From Dipylidium caninum (Eukaryota; Platyhelminthes; Cestoda; Cyclophyllidea; Dipylidiidae): 64,000 nt of DNA. The position numbers and the translations under genes were made by a program. The stretch spans positions 1 to 64,000 of the forward strand of contig QEYB01000610.1 of the NCBI GenBank assembly GCA_017562135.1. The letters are read 5' to 3'. Shown here in pieces: positions 1 to 12,453 of this stretch. Numbering within the stretch: the stretch's first letter is position 1; each line of letters opens with the position of its first letter. The notes below the pieces were generated by a model. The model ran no database searches, was not told the DNA's origin, and saw only the letters and a program-made list of their open reading frames with translations.

Positions 1-199
1 TTCATTTTTCCTTGTTTCCATCTTTTCAGTTTTTTACTGTTTTACATATGTGTGTTATTTTTGTTATAATATATTATGATTTTTTTGCTTGATTTCATGC
101 CGATTTCGACTTTTTCCGTTCGCAATATTGTGTTTAATTAACAATATATATCCGCATTTATGTCATTATTGTATTGTTTGCAGGACATTTTTGTATTAT
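1..199. other. AT-rich sequence outside the left arm
   Basis: AT-rich sequence with T-runs, resembling intronic or intergenic DNA. Similarity to the right arm fades out near position 200, so this is probably unique flank. I see no gene. A splice-acceptor-like tttgcag ends near 183, but no supported exon follows it. Confidence 0.4.
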
Positions 200-3100
200 C
201 TGTTGTGCATGTCCCTATCGATTAGTAAGAAGGTGCCTCCTCGACTCATCATCCGATCATGGCGCCGTTATTTCGATGTGAACATGAGCCGGTGTAATCT
301 AATGTTATCGTCGTCTCGTACTTTCACGCTTCGACTCAATCTTAAAGAGCAATTATTTGTCAATATGCCCGTCTTGAAAAATCCAGCTGCTCCGAACCAA
401 GTCGACGACCTAAGTAAAAGTTTTTATTCCTCCACACGCCTATTTTGCAAAAATTTAGAGGCCGCTCATTAAAGGACTTCTACGATAATCATCCTCTCAG
501 TGAAACAGAGCGCAAAATTATCAATAGCATAGGTTTTTATCTCGTCGCCGTTGCGTTTGCTAGTGTTCCCAGGGTGATGGCACTGCAGACTTCTGTCTTT
601 CCGCCAAAGGCGAATCAAAGGAGGGCAGGGTGGTAATATGTTAATTTTTTAGTGACTATCAAGGAATTAGCAGAGGATCGTCTCTGCATCTAAGTAGCCA
701 GTAATCCAAAAGCGCTTGCCTAGTCTCTTATCCCGTCAGGAGAGAAGCACCATACCTCTTTCCAAGCTGCGGCTATGATCGTCCGACGCGGCCTGTGACC
801 GAGGCATTCCTCTTCGCGTGTGCATGATGCATACTTAGCGGTGCCTCACACACATCAGGTGAATGATCAGCAAGAAGTCCATTAGCGCATGCCCGGGCGC
901 AGTGTAATAGGCTGGCCACGTATAACCGGTGGATTCATCAACGGGCCGCCACACTGACGGCTTTATTGCTCCGCACTGGCTCAGCCGACATCTGCAGCAC
1001 CAGCTAGTGAAGCGCGACGCACATGCGAATGATGATAGTCCGAGCCACACGACTGCCTTTCGTCTGTTTCCTTGCATGCTCTAGGGTAGTACTAGTTATT
1101 TATGGCGCGTCTGTCTGCCCATGTCTGGCGTTCGATGAGTGTGACAGTCTGCCGTGCGCGATCTAATTCAGAGGTATGAAGTCGAATGCGCATGCGGGAG
1201 CTCACAACTTAGAATATGAGCGGGCCGAAACACGTTGCTCGTGGCTTTGTCGGAGATCCTTGGCTGCATTCCGTTCGCTAAAGCGTCTCCACTCAGTTAT
1301 CAGGGGGCCCCCCCCATTAACTTCTGTCTTCCAGTGCCTCCCAAACCACGTTGCCCGAGAGGTGGTCACTCCTCTCCTTCTCGAATCCGTCCGCGTAGGA
1401 CCAACTATCTGTGTTGTCCGCCTGTGTCCACAGGCTTCTCTTGTTGTCAGATTGGTAACAGTGCCAGTCACTCCGCTTTGGGGAGCGGCTACTCGGTGCC
1501 AATGCTGGTAGGGCCTACTTGGCACAGCCTCCTAGTCCACCAGGCTTCCTGTTTGCTCTCATCCCTTCATCTTATCTGCAAGAGGGCAAGCAGCCCCGGC
1601 GTATGAGATCACGAAATGCGTTTCCTTAGGCGGTTCGCAACTGTTCTGTGACTAGCCATAGTCACAGTCGCATATAGAAACGGTGGCGCGACCGAATAGA
1701 GGCCAGAGACACAGACTCCGCGATCAGCTTAGATCTGCTGCACAGTCAGGATGTCGAATAAACTAATAGGATCCTCTTCTCCTCGCCTCTCATTCGGTAG
1801 AGTCCACTCTTAGAGCACCAGGGCTCGGACCAAAGCCGTGCGTCCGCGCCTACTTCGACAATATACGTTGCACGCTTTTCGCTCGTCGCTCATTTTTCTT
1901 CGAAATAAATAATTCGCGCTACACAGTGAAGATGGTAAAAAAGTGTTGGTGTTGCGACGCCAAGTTGCACGGTTCCTGTAGAGACTTGACGTTCTACTAC
2001 AAACAAATTTTGCACCACTCTTCGCGTGTGGAGGAGACGGAAGCCACCAAGCAACCAACGAAGGTTTCTTGAGCACTCGACGAGCCCTCTCCTTCTTTTA
2101 CTTGGCAACAACCCGGAATCAATGGAACTCCTCCATCTGATGAGGCCATGAGTGGTGTCTCTCGTACGCCGTAATATAAAGCCTCTGTGCGACTTCAGTG
2201 GGTCACCATGCAACCTGCGTCCTCGCCTACCACAGATCACCTTCACAATTAATTGCTCGTAAAACTCTACTACTTTTGCAAGGTGGTGTCGATGTTTTGT
2301 GGTTCAGATATGCGAGAGGGTGACAATAGGTTAGAAACGTGGCCATCCTCTCGTCTCACCTCTCAGTCTCTTCTCTCTCACCACGCAGGCAGCAGAGTCA
2401 TGCGCGCCTCACGCCATCTACCAAATTGTCGCCTCTTGTTACACTTCTATTCTCTCCTTTGTCCAAAAATGCTCCCCGCCGAGATCAGGCAGCGCAGCCT
2501 GCTCGAATTCTCCCCCGGACCTGACCCGACACCGTTTTGCACGTGACCTGATCACTTTGTGGCCACTTGCATCCACGGCACACTGGTTTCCGGAGACTGC
2601 GTCAAGTCAGTCTGCGGCGGCTCGCTTCTGAGTGGCAGCTCTACCCGAGCATGATTCTGTTGGAGAAATAAACTCCTCTCACTCTGAAGCCATACTCTGA
2701 CGGCTCCTGTGTTTCAGTCTTCATATGCAGGCGTCTCCTACGCACCAGAGACATCCTGTCTCTCGCGTCCACTCTGTCCCCAGATGGGACACACTGCGTC
2801 CACTCCATTGCAAAACTCACTTGACCTCCTCCATCGGTGCTCTGCGAACAACTCCACCGTTAACGCCCACTGTCCCGTCTACAATTACAACTGAAGTCTC
2901 TGCACAAATTCCTCCCCTCTTCACAACTCAGGATACCATCACCTCTCCGCGATGCCATCGTTCTTCGCAAATCGGCATGCCGATTAGTTGCACCACCTCG
3001 GGCGGCGATTAATCTACCTCGGCTAAGCGAGACGAATCCACAGTGAGGGCACAGTTAAGGCCAACCACTGTTGTCGGCCAACTCCATCTCCAGACAGGTG

Positions 3101-4122
3101 GCAGACACGGTAAGACGGCGAAGGACGTGCCGAGCGAAAAGACGACTTTCTCAGTAGCCCCCATTAAATCTCCCAACCACCGAGCGTCTCATTCAACTCA
3201 CTTGGTTGGCTCAAGTGACCTGCAGTGGGAGGAATTGCTGCCCCATAAAAACCCTTTCCTGCCAGAGTGGATGCTTCTACGCGACCGGTCAGGCTGTCTT
3301 TTGCCACTCGTTAGTGAGCAAAATCTTATCAAAACCAACAAGGCTCCGAGCCCCAGCCAAAGACCTCACTTTCTCAGGCCACTCCAATCGCCCATAAACG
3401 CGCGCCCATATGTGGCTATAAACTTTAATTACTCTTTCACTCTACGTGGGCTGACGGCTGCACCCATTAATCACGGGAACATTTTCACCAGACCAGGACA
3501 AATACTGGCAACCAAATTGCCACGTGTGTGTATTTGACGCGCCTTTTGTCTTCACAGCATCGCTGATGCAGTCGAGGAAAGCAGTCTTGACTGTGAACTG
3601 ATTGTCGTCTGGCTCGGCCCACTGCCCCCACGGGGCGTTTGAGGAGGATGTCTCCTCTGCAGGCTTTATCAACGCACTCGCACGACTTCCACCGCTCACG
3701 GCTCCGTTTGACCTCCGCTGCGTTGCAGGCGGACTACGACGGGTGGGCATGCTTTGAGTGCGCTATTTTGAAGTAACACACCCAATGTGCTCGGGGTTGT
3801 GGCGAGATGAAAATCGAGATGCAAATAAAAGTCGCATCTAGATTGACCCTCTCTGAGGAATCCCTCGGTCAGTGCCAGCAATGTGCAACGCACATATTCT
3901 ACAACCCCCTCCTAAACTCCTTTGAATGCGTCCCACCTTCAATTGGTGGGGGCAGAAGGCAGCGCAACCAACTTCCACCACAAAGATATGGGGCAATTTC
4001 GGAGTAAGATGATTTAGTGGGGATGATGCCTACGCGCCGACACGCTTCATGCCTCCCAGCACGGTCTGTACGCGCCATTAAGACTTTAGGGCGGTTTCGT
4101 CAAGTTACAGAAAAGCATTCCG

Positions 4123-4148
4123 CCCCCCCCCCCCCCCCCCCCCCCCCC
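4123..4148. repeat. Poly-C tract (26 C)
   Basis: Uninterrupted run of 26 C. The counterpart in the right arm is only 13 G at 41538-41550, so the tract differs in length between the two arms. Confidence 0.95.
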
Positions 4149-4647
4149 ACGGAGCATCTTTTACTGCCACGGTGGACTTTCACACTCATTAGTGCGGCGG
4201 TTTCGAGGGGTCTCGTATTCGCCCCACTTATCTGCCACATCTTCCCCTCTCGAATCCCCTCGGCTGGAGCTCATAAGACCTGTGCAATGAATTCTGCCTC
4301 ACACCTAACGCACGTGCTGTTGAGGTGTTGCAAACACGTGCAACGTCATTTAGTGGCTTCCTTCGTCGTCTCATATCGCGTTGACTGTTGGTCGTTGACA
4401 GGCAGAAAGTGTCGTCCAATTTGAGGAATTGTCAATTAAATCGCAGCTGCCTTTCTCCATCCAACTATTCGCGCAGGCCTCATCTCGGCAGACGAACAGC
4501 CCTAGGAGGCGAGCAGGAGACACGGCCACCCTCGCCGCGGCGATGTCCGCTCTGCTCCACCAGACACAGGCGATTGTGGCGAGGAGGGAGCCGCGACTGA
4601 GTGCCCCATCTCGCTCGCGAAAAAGCCCACGTGGGTAAGCGACCACG

Positions 4648-4752
4648 ATGCTCGAGTGCCGGGTGCCCCGGTGCAACGAGGCAGAGGCGAGAGACGAGAT
4701 TCGCAAATTCCCTCACCACAATTGGGGGGCGGGTCGAGGAGCACAGAGATGA
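4648..4752 (+). other. 34-codon frame with THAP-like N-terminus (vestige)
   Basis: ATG at 4648, stop at 4750-4752. The short product contains C-x4-C (CRVPRC) followed about 12 residues later by a KFP motif, which resembles the start of a THAP zinc-binding domain (C-x2-4-C, then a conserved Phe-Pro). The frame stops soon after, and the second Cys/His pair of a THAP domain is not present in it. The right arm keeps the same 34 codons on the minus strand at 41039-40935 with a few amino-acid changes. At best this is a relic of a THAP-type transposase or regulator. It may be chance. Confidence 0.2.
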
Positions 4753-7081
4753 CATTCAGCCTCAGTGAGGAGGATGAAGTTGCCTGCCGGACGTGGTGTA
4801 GAGGTGAAATGGAAGGACAGAGAGTGCGGGCATTAAAGCAAGTTACTGGGAGGGCTGCGTAGTTGCGCGCAGACCCTCCCGACTCCATTCTACCTAGTCT
4901 GACTGACGACTGACCACCGGCGATACCCCAGCCGCCCACGGGCAGGAGACGTGCATGAGACGCCTCTGGCTGTAGCCAGACTGCGCCGACCACGGAGATA
5001 GATAGAGTCGCAGTTCACATCGACTCTCCAATGCCTTAACCACTGGTTTCCACTAACAACATCAGCGTCTTCCTATGCCATCTGGCAATATGTCTGGCGG
5101 TTAGTGGGACTTTCTCCTGACTTAAAGGTCATTCGTGGACGCTCAAAGTGGCCCACTCCAGCCCCGCGATGCTGCAACAGCCCGGCTCTCAAGGGAAGCT
5201 ACTTGCACATTCCATTTGGGCGTTCAGTTGACAGTAGGACGCTCATCTCAACCTAGACAATTCGCCTTCAACTTTCACCAGTCTGTTTATTTCGGAAGGA
5301 GGGAAATTTACGGGGCGGCGATCGTTGCCTGTCTAACTGGCCGAATTGCAGCCTCTGGCAAGGAAACAAGTCGATTTAAGGCCTCACTCTCTCGTTCCAC
5401 TTTATCAAACAAGTGCACAACCACCCCCTCGCCACTTCGTGTGCCTCCCCTTCGCTTCCCTGACCGCCTATGCCCCTCGAGGATTCTCTCGGCACCCCGC
5501 AAGCAGCGGGCTTGCCCGACTGACGGACTCGTCCGCCTCCTTCGTGCACAACGAGGTGACATTCGTCCCACCACCATTCCACTTCTGGCCACCACTCTCC
5601 TCTACCTTTCGTGCCAAACCACGCCAATTTCGGCGCCCAACCCTTAGCCCTACATTATCGCGGTACATCTCCTGCGCGGAGGCGCGAGGTGCCTCTACTA
5701 AAGACCACTAAACGCGGCTTGCAAACGGGCCGTGTGCGTCCTCCCATGTTGAGCGGCAAATTGCATGGGAGCAAAGACTTCGCAGTTCACAAAACACCTC
5801 CAACAGGTCTGACCAACTCCACGCTCTCGGCGGTGGAACTTTTCACTGGGCACTCGTCCCCTCCTCCTCCCACCGGCTAACATCTCCTCCACACGCACCC
5901 CACCACCTGGCCACACTCAAACAGGAGTGAGAGACGAGTCCTCTGCGCGCGCTCAGACAGCCAACCATTGCCACAGACGCCAGCGCCTCCTCCTCGCTCC
6001 GCGCCAACAGTCGTGTCCTGCCGCCTCCTACCTCCTACGTCCTACTCCCTCACCCACCCACTGGCTCCCGTGATGAGGCGCACCGTGCTGCACTAGCCAC
6101 CGGGTTGTCCTCCTCACAGGCTCCACGCAGCACACTGTCGACACTGGAGGAGATGAACTTCGACTACCCCGCTTCCACAAGCCTGCTATGGCTACTTCGA
6201 TTCTGCAAGTATTCGGAAACCACACCACCTCTCTGTTCTCCGCCTTCTTCGTCTAATCCCAATTCGCACCGGCCCACTTCCCGTCCAAACACTTTACACT
6301 CCGAAGAAACACACACGCCTGCCCGCTGTCACTATTACCTTTTCAATTCTTTTCTGAATGTTACAGAAAACGAAAAGCCGCGGAGCACATGCAAACGCCC
6401 CAACCAGGCTTTCGTCCAACCACCAGCAGTAGCAGTAGCGTCCGCTCTATCGCATTCCGCCAGCAACACACCGAATCACTCACCCCATCCACCACAGGTC
6501 CAGGGGAGGCCGCAGCGGAAGCCAAGACCGACCGCCACTGGGTCAGCGAAACTAGCCGACCCACTGAAAGACCCTGTCTCCTAATACCATCTTCTGAGCC
6601 CACTTCCACGACCAGTTCTTTCGTCCAGAAGCAATTCCAATCACGCGTCTCATCAAGCACCTTCTTCACATCGCTATCAGTAGCGCAAAAATTAACTCAA
6701 CTCCCGCTAAACGCAACCTCATATCAGATCAGATCAGGGGAGGGGATGGTTTGAGCCATCAGGATGCAATCGCAACAATGGACCATCTTCACTCCTGGCA
6801 TGCGGACTTGGGTACCTGCTTGAGAGTTCCAACCAGATCGCCAAGATACCTAGCAGCTGCTCCTTCCTTCCCCGCCTCGCGTCCCCCCTGGAACCAGTGT
6901 TAGCTCAAAGCCCACATCTTCCAACCAATACGACCAGTGGGACCGACAAGGTCCTCATACTGACATTCTGTGTAATAGGAGTGTGGCAGAGGTGAAGTTG
7001 AGCTGTCAATTGACGCACTTTGGCGATGTGCGCTAATGCGATTCTCGGAGTATGCACTACTCGTGCACTTGGAGTAGCAAT

Positions 7082-10000
7082 TTAGTGGGCACTGCACGAA
7101 CTGCCGTACTCCTGCAGCCAAGTGCCGATAGCCTCTATTTCAGCCTGTCGAGCCACCTTCACTGAGGGCGGGTCAGCCGGGTCAGTGCCTCTACAATGCA
7201 GAAGATGTCACCCTTTAAGGCTATACGCACAATACTACCCTCAGACGCGCCTGTTAGCCCTCCATTGCAAACTCGCACCTTCATGATGTCACGCGCCCCC
7301 ACTTGCTCGTGACACATCGGCGAGCTGTAACGGACAAGGTGACAGCAATTGCAATAGCACCAACGGCGTCTTTGCCGACTAATCTAACACACCACCTTAT
7401 GCATGCCCGTGCACCAACAAAAGTACATGTCTGTTCACTATTCTCTACAGACATGCAGATACACACTCGCCCCCCCAACCCCCCACCCCATCACTGGTGG
7501 CTTGCCAGTTGAACCACTGTGGTCTCAGAAAGGGGCTTTCACAAACTCACCTTAAATCGAGGTGATGCGCCCCACCGCTTATTTGAACAGCCTTGACACT
7601 TTTCGACACGTCCTGAAGGATCTACAAGGTTGCAAGCACACACACAAGACAGCCAAGTATAAGTGGGTAAAGCTATGCAAACTGGCTATTTAGTCAAGGA
7701 CATTACACCGCCTTTCATCCACGGGTCGAGGTTCCCATTGCTGAAGACTATGTTGCTCGTTGTCCTCCAATCTGAAACGACAAAGTGCCAGGAGTTCGGA
7801 CACCCTTCGGAAGGGCAAACTCGTCTAAGTACCAATACGTCCGGTCGAAATACAAACTGCGCGAGACTCAACGGCTACCCCTAACAGAAGTGGTCAGCCC
7901 TCTTCCCCGTCGATTGGACCATTTTCGGCAGCACTCACGTGAGACATAATCCCCATGGCAGGCTCGACACAACCCAGAGCCCATCAAAGAACAAAAACAA
8001 CTCTGGCCCTACGTCAGGCACACTGATTAATCAAACCGCAGACCCTAGCAGATGAGACGTATCATTGACTGATAGCATGTCTGTCCATTCTCACATCTCT
8101 TGAGGGTGGCGGGTTGTTTGCCAACTTCTAAATCTCGCGTTTGCAGCATGTCCTACCAGCCTCTCCCTACTCCTCCAATTAGCCCCTCAACTACTCTCAC
8201 TAACACCTCCCTAATCAACAATCGAGCTTTGCGGCACTGGCCAGCGGTCAACTGGCGATTACGACTGACATCATTTAAAAACAGGGTACTTACTAGAAGT
8301 TGGCCCAAAAGCCGTGAGTAACTGCTTTTCTGCCAGCCGTACCCCGTACTTCTTAAAACAGTACTCATTTACATCGTCCAGTGATTTCGGCATTGATGGG
8401 AACAAATCATTCGACGTCGCATTCGAAGGATCATAGAGGTGCATCTCGGTGCAGGCCTAAGAGTCAATGACATTGAGAAGTGGATTTCTGCGCTCTCCAC
8501 CATCCACCCTAGTCCAGTGGACTCCAAGCTACCACACTTGCTCGTCGAATACTCCACTTTGGGTCGTGTAAATTTTAACTTTCACCGTCGAATATGCCCT
8601 AGCATCGATGCAGTCTGCCTCTTTACAAAAAACCCTTGTTTTATACCCATGTTCCGACAATTCATTACTACCACATCCTCCAGTTCACGCAGCCGACATG
8701 CGGTCATGCACGTCACCTCACTCACACCAGCGGTGTGTAACACATCGAAGCAGCGCCGCAACTATTGTCAACCTCAAGATTATCGATTGTCGCTCACCTG
8801 GAAATCCCACGCGATCGCGTCGGTGCCCAAACCGCACCCCGTTATGTCCGCACAGTCGACGAATTGACTTTTGTAATCAAAACACGAGCCTAAAATGACA
8901 CATACACACACATACACGTAGGCAAACATGGAGAAAACAGATCAATATTGTAAACTTCGCAGGCCAGGAGCGCCAATCACCCTCCCAACCGACGCACACC
9001 GAACAAGTGTCGCGCAGACGCCGTAAACACGTTGCTCTCCATCCTTCTCCACCAGCTAACACATCCTATGGTCAACGCTAGATATTACGGGAAAAGGGAG
9101 ACATGAATGAACTCTATCGACAACTATCTACTACACCAACAACAACACCTATTGCTGCTGCTGACGTCGAAGAAGACGATGACGATGATGTATTTTTACT
9201 GGTGCCAACAAGGAAGCTGGGTCCTCTCTTTTCTCACTGACCCAGACCGCGGCTGTAGAGCACGCCGACTGCCTCCCTAAGTCCAGCCAACGGGTGATGA
9301 GCGCCAAACTCCACGGCCTTATTGCAGGAGACATTGACGGGGTTTGCCGGCAGATCGGACATAAAGGAACTTGCGTAGGGATAGTCCATCATACTCATTA
9401 TCACAAAGGCATTGCGCGACCACCGCAAAACCCAGTCAAGATCTTGCTCTGTCTCCAACGGAGTGCACAGATTCAACTCCTCCGTTATATTCTTCAGACC
9501 TAAGCAAAAAACATCTCGTCTTACATGGCTTTCATTAAGCCACAACCAAATAGATGACTATCGAGAGGTACTCCCCCACACTACATTTCTACTTCGACCG
9601 GGCACTTATGCACTTGGAAGTCGACTACCTAAAGCAGCCCAATACGCTTTAAACAATCGTCAACTATTTAGACAAGGCATCAGAAGAAGAAAACAAGCTT
9701 CACACTCGACACACGCGTAGAAGAAATCAATCAACCAAAAACAACAAGCCAACAACAACCTATCGAGGCGTTTAAGCAACTCTCCGATTCTATGGAGGCT
9801 CAAACAGCATATCCTTATAATCAGTAGAAGGAACGAATACGGGGCAGACAGGACATTGGACAAATCAAACACAGGAATATCACTGTCAGTGAGACCACTT
9901 CCACTAAGTCTAAAATGCCACCATTCTCATTATCACTCGCATTATTCTCAATATTAGCACTCACCAATTATTCCCTCCCGGCTTCGTTCCATAATTTCTG

Positions 10001-10801
10001 CATAGGCAGCTTGGATTACGGGAATACACGATTCATTCGCACTAAAATAAACCTACAAACGACACAACTCAACATGAACAAATCGACAAAACAAACCTCT
10101 TTAATCGACTCGAAAAATGGGTGTAGACTCTCTTCCCCAGTGACCCACTTAAAGGGCGCGCTGGAAGCTATAGCTCCTGCAACAATGTGAGGATACCGAA
10201 GTCGCATATACGCTGCCAACATGCCGCCATAACTAAACTGCGCTAGGTAAGATAGCCTTCGCTACCTTCCGCCAAACGCAATGACCGGTGATGATGTTGC
10301 ATTGAACTGAACCTTCAATACCGGAATCAGGTCAGCGAAGTCTGCCATGGCCTCTTGAACGGAAAGGTACCCTATGTAGGGTTGCACAAAACTGTTGGCA
10401 AACGGTCTCGATTCACCATAATAACGCTGCGTCGCAGAAGTTTCGTTGAAAAAAAACACGAAATTCAAGTTACGTGCTCAGCAAATACAACAAGACCATT
10501 GAAAATAGGCGCAATGTCAAACATGAAACCCGTGTTATTCCAGAAGCCAAAAATATTGCCCTCATTGCCGCAGTAGAAAAAAATCGGGCCTCCCGGCTTG
10601 TACCACATATCTAGCAAAAGCTCTCCTCGAGGCGGTACCTCACATACCCTCGTAGACAAAACGCTGTCTGAATGTAGGAGAAATGGAGCCAAAGTCGAAG
10701 TGTGAAACCTTCTGCTCGTAGGTACCAACTTTAGGAGGCCACGGAGGAGCAAAGTCCCCATACGGAGCCACGAGGAGGAGGAAGAAAAACCCTTGCCACA
10801 T
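7082..10801 (-). CDS. DPP7: DPP7-like lysosomal serine dipeptidyl peptidase (family S28), intact copy
   Basis: Predicted secreted or lysosomal serine peptidase that removes N-terminal dipeptides after proline or alanine (family knowledge). Exons on the minus strand: 10801-10648, 10610-10474, 10426-10266, 10232-10097, 10052-9965, 9499-9248, 8889-8798, 8456-8294, 7771-7707, 7621-7551, 7190-7082. They sum to 1428 nt, all junctions are GT-AG and in phase, giving 475 residues (human DPP7 is about 490). A hydrophobic signal peptide opens the protein. Nucleophile motif GGSYGG is at 149-154 (Ser151), NGNLDPW carries the Asp (about 410), and GGAHHLDL carries the His (435/436). DPP7 rather than PRCP is favoured by [24 protein letters not shown] and ACTE. 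The first four introns are 37, 47, 33 and 44 nt. A tttcag acceptor ends two bases before the ATG. A damaged second copy lies in the right arm. Confidence 0.93.
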
Positions 10802-12310
10802 TGCTGAAAGGCCAACAATTAAATTACAACTGTAGCCAGACGAATTAAACCGGTGGCAGTACAATTAGACATTGCGGGTGTGGTAAATAACTTAATGTCG
10901 TTTAGGGGTCACAGACCACGCAGACTAAATGTGGACCTCTCAGCCTATGCCAATCAACACCGGTGTAAAAATAACGGACCACCATGACTAATCAACCTAA
11001 AGCCAACCTTGTTCTTTCAGGAACGGCAGCATCACGCAGAGCAACCTGCCTCAACCACAACCTCACCGTTCGTGGGTACGCCTCGTCCTCAACCAACTCG
11101 CCTTACTAGGTTATAACAAACTAGCAATGCACTAACCGTTCATTAATCGGTTTACAAGTCAACACGCTCAGGCAAAGGCATTGTTTCCACGTATTTTGTC
11201 AACCATACCATAGGATCAACCAACGATGCAAACACATTTATAAGAAAACATTTTATTCTTACCTCATTGATGCCACCTGATCCACCAACTGCCCCTGCAC
11301 CAAGGCGTAATTGCGTTGCGTTGAATAGGTCACGTACATACCTGAATCCTCTGTCCTTTCGCACGTTCCTATTTCACCAACCACCACCTCCAACCCTCCT
11401 TTCTCTCAATTTTGTTTTACCTACAGGTCTAATCCCTGTGCACTAGTCAGTCTTATCGCAGTGGGCCAAGTCTTGATGCAGCGGCCATCCAACCAGTAGG
11501 CACAAGAAAACTGTCAATCGCAAGTCCCTCACTGGGCCAAGTCTCACCAGGAGAAGCTGTCACAGTCATCTCCGCTTTTGACAATCAGCCCACCTTCTCG
11601 GTGAACATGAAGGCTGCGCTCAACCACTGCATCGGCATCGCCGCGTGAAGGCCTGAACATTGCAATACCTAGGTGGAAACAAGTGGGTCCTCCAAAGACG
11701 CGACATCCTCGCCATAATCCTGACGAATAAGTGAACAGGGGGGCCCACAAGCAGACAATACGGTGTCGTAAACGGGGTAGTGAGCAAGACGTATAAACTC
11801 CTCCCTCTACAATCCTATATTATATTTATCCTTGTCTTTCCCCATATAGCAGTTGGCCTTCTGCCCCGACAACACCTAATTATCAAACGCCCTCTCCAGC
11901 GCAGATCAGAGGAGAGAAAAGACCCTACATGCGGCCTTGACAACGCATCTGAGTCCCGCTTCACCGACAAGAATTTACTGACAATCATTTTCGACTGCAT
12001 TAGTTTTCGGGTCGCTAACTGCTCCATTTAAATCGGCGAAAGTAGCCTGCAAGGTCGTGCGCTGGACCTGCGAGTCCAGACTTCCCCGTTCTCATTACGT
12101 CTGGGCATCTCATTTTCTTCATATCGCCTCCCCCTTTCCCCACTCGGGGAAAGCCTCTATTCTTTGGTGATTACCTCTCTTCGACTATGGCATTACTTTC
12201 CGGGACATGGAAAGTTGTTCGGTCGATATCAGGTTCCAAAGGCAATCCATACGCGACAGCGTAGCAGATCTTGCTCTGTTTAATCCGATTCCTCATTTAT
12301 CACTTGTGCC
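10802..12310. other. Upstream part of left arm, no gene recognised
   Basis: Sequence between the DPP7-like start and the inner end of the arm. Short minus-strand frames near 11152-11364 and 11544-11750 have no recognisable domain, and the right arm interrupts them with indels. The 5' regulatory region of the DPP7-like gene probably lies here. A hairpin-like segment near 12060-12085 is absent from the right arm. Confidence 0.5.
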
Positions 12311-12453
12311 TAAGATTCTTTCTTTTTACTTTCATTTTTCAGATTTAAGGTAGAGAGAAGGCGGGGTATTTCATTCACCATGTCTACTTCCCTTTTCTCT
12401 TTAAAAACATTTGGAAAAGTAGACGAATGTAGAATTTTTGGAAAGGCACCTCT

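Larger units (their letters stand above)
200..7081. other. GC-rich block without a supported gene (left arm)
   Basis: About 6.9 kb, GC-rich from about 700 onward. It is rich in short open frames on both strands, none longer than about 170 codons and none with a recognisable domain or splice structure. The same block recurs in the right arm with frame-disrupting indels, so the frames are not conserved as protein. Composition and lack of frames suggest degenerate repeat or mobile-element DNA. A 26-base C tract lies at 4123-4148 and a short conserved 34-codon frame at 4648-4752. The outermost AT-rich part (about 200-650) pairs with 44600-45000. Confidence 0.6.
200..12310. repeat. Left arm of a ~12 kb inverted duplication
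   Basis: Read as its reverse complement, this stretch aligns by eye along its length with 33342-45000. The inner end is sharp: the shared sequence stops at cttgtgcc (12303-12310). By eye the part carrying the DPP7-like gene is about 97% identical to the other arm, the GC-rich middle about 90%, and the outermost 1.5 kb much lower (roughly 65-75%, with many small indels). The arm holds an AT-rich outer segment, a GC-rich block, and the DPP7-like gene. I saw no terminal inverted repeats or target-site duplications that would prove it is a single transposon. A segmental inverted duplication is equally possible. Confidence 0.9.

Noticed and set aside
5135..5647. 170-codon frame in the GC-rich block
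   Set aside because: No recognisable domain, many overlapping frames on both strands, and broken in the right-arm copy at 40288-40527.
8369..8557. Minus-strand frame with [12 protein letters not shown], resembling the LGWSYQACTE segment of PRCP
   Set aside because: It lies in the intron of the DPP7-like gene. Joining WDFQ (exon ending 8798) to ACTE (exon starting 8456) gives the conserved sequence in phase, so the LGW match is coincidental.
12055..12090. tRNA-like stem-loop (ctggac ... gtccag)
   Set aside because: Only an anticodon-arm-like hairpin is present. No acceptor stem or T-arm consensus is found around it, and the right arm lacks the segment.
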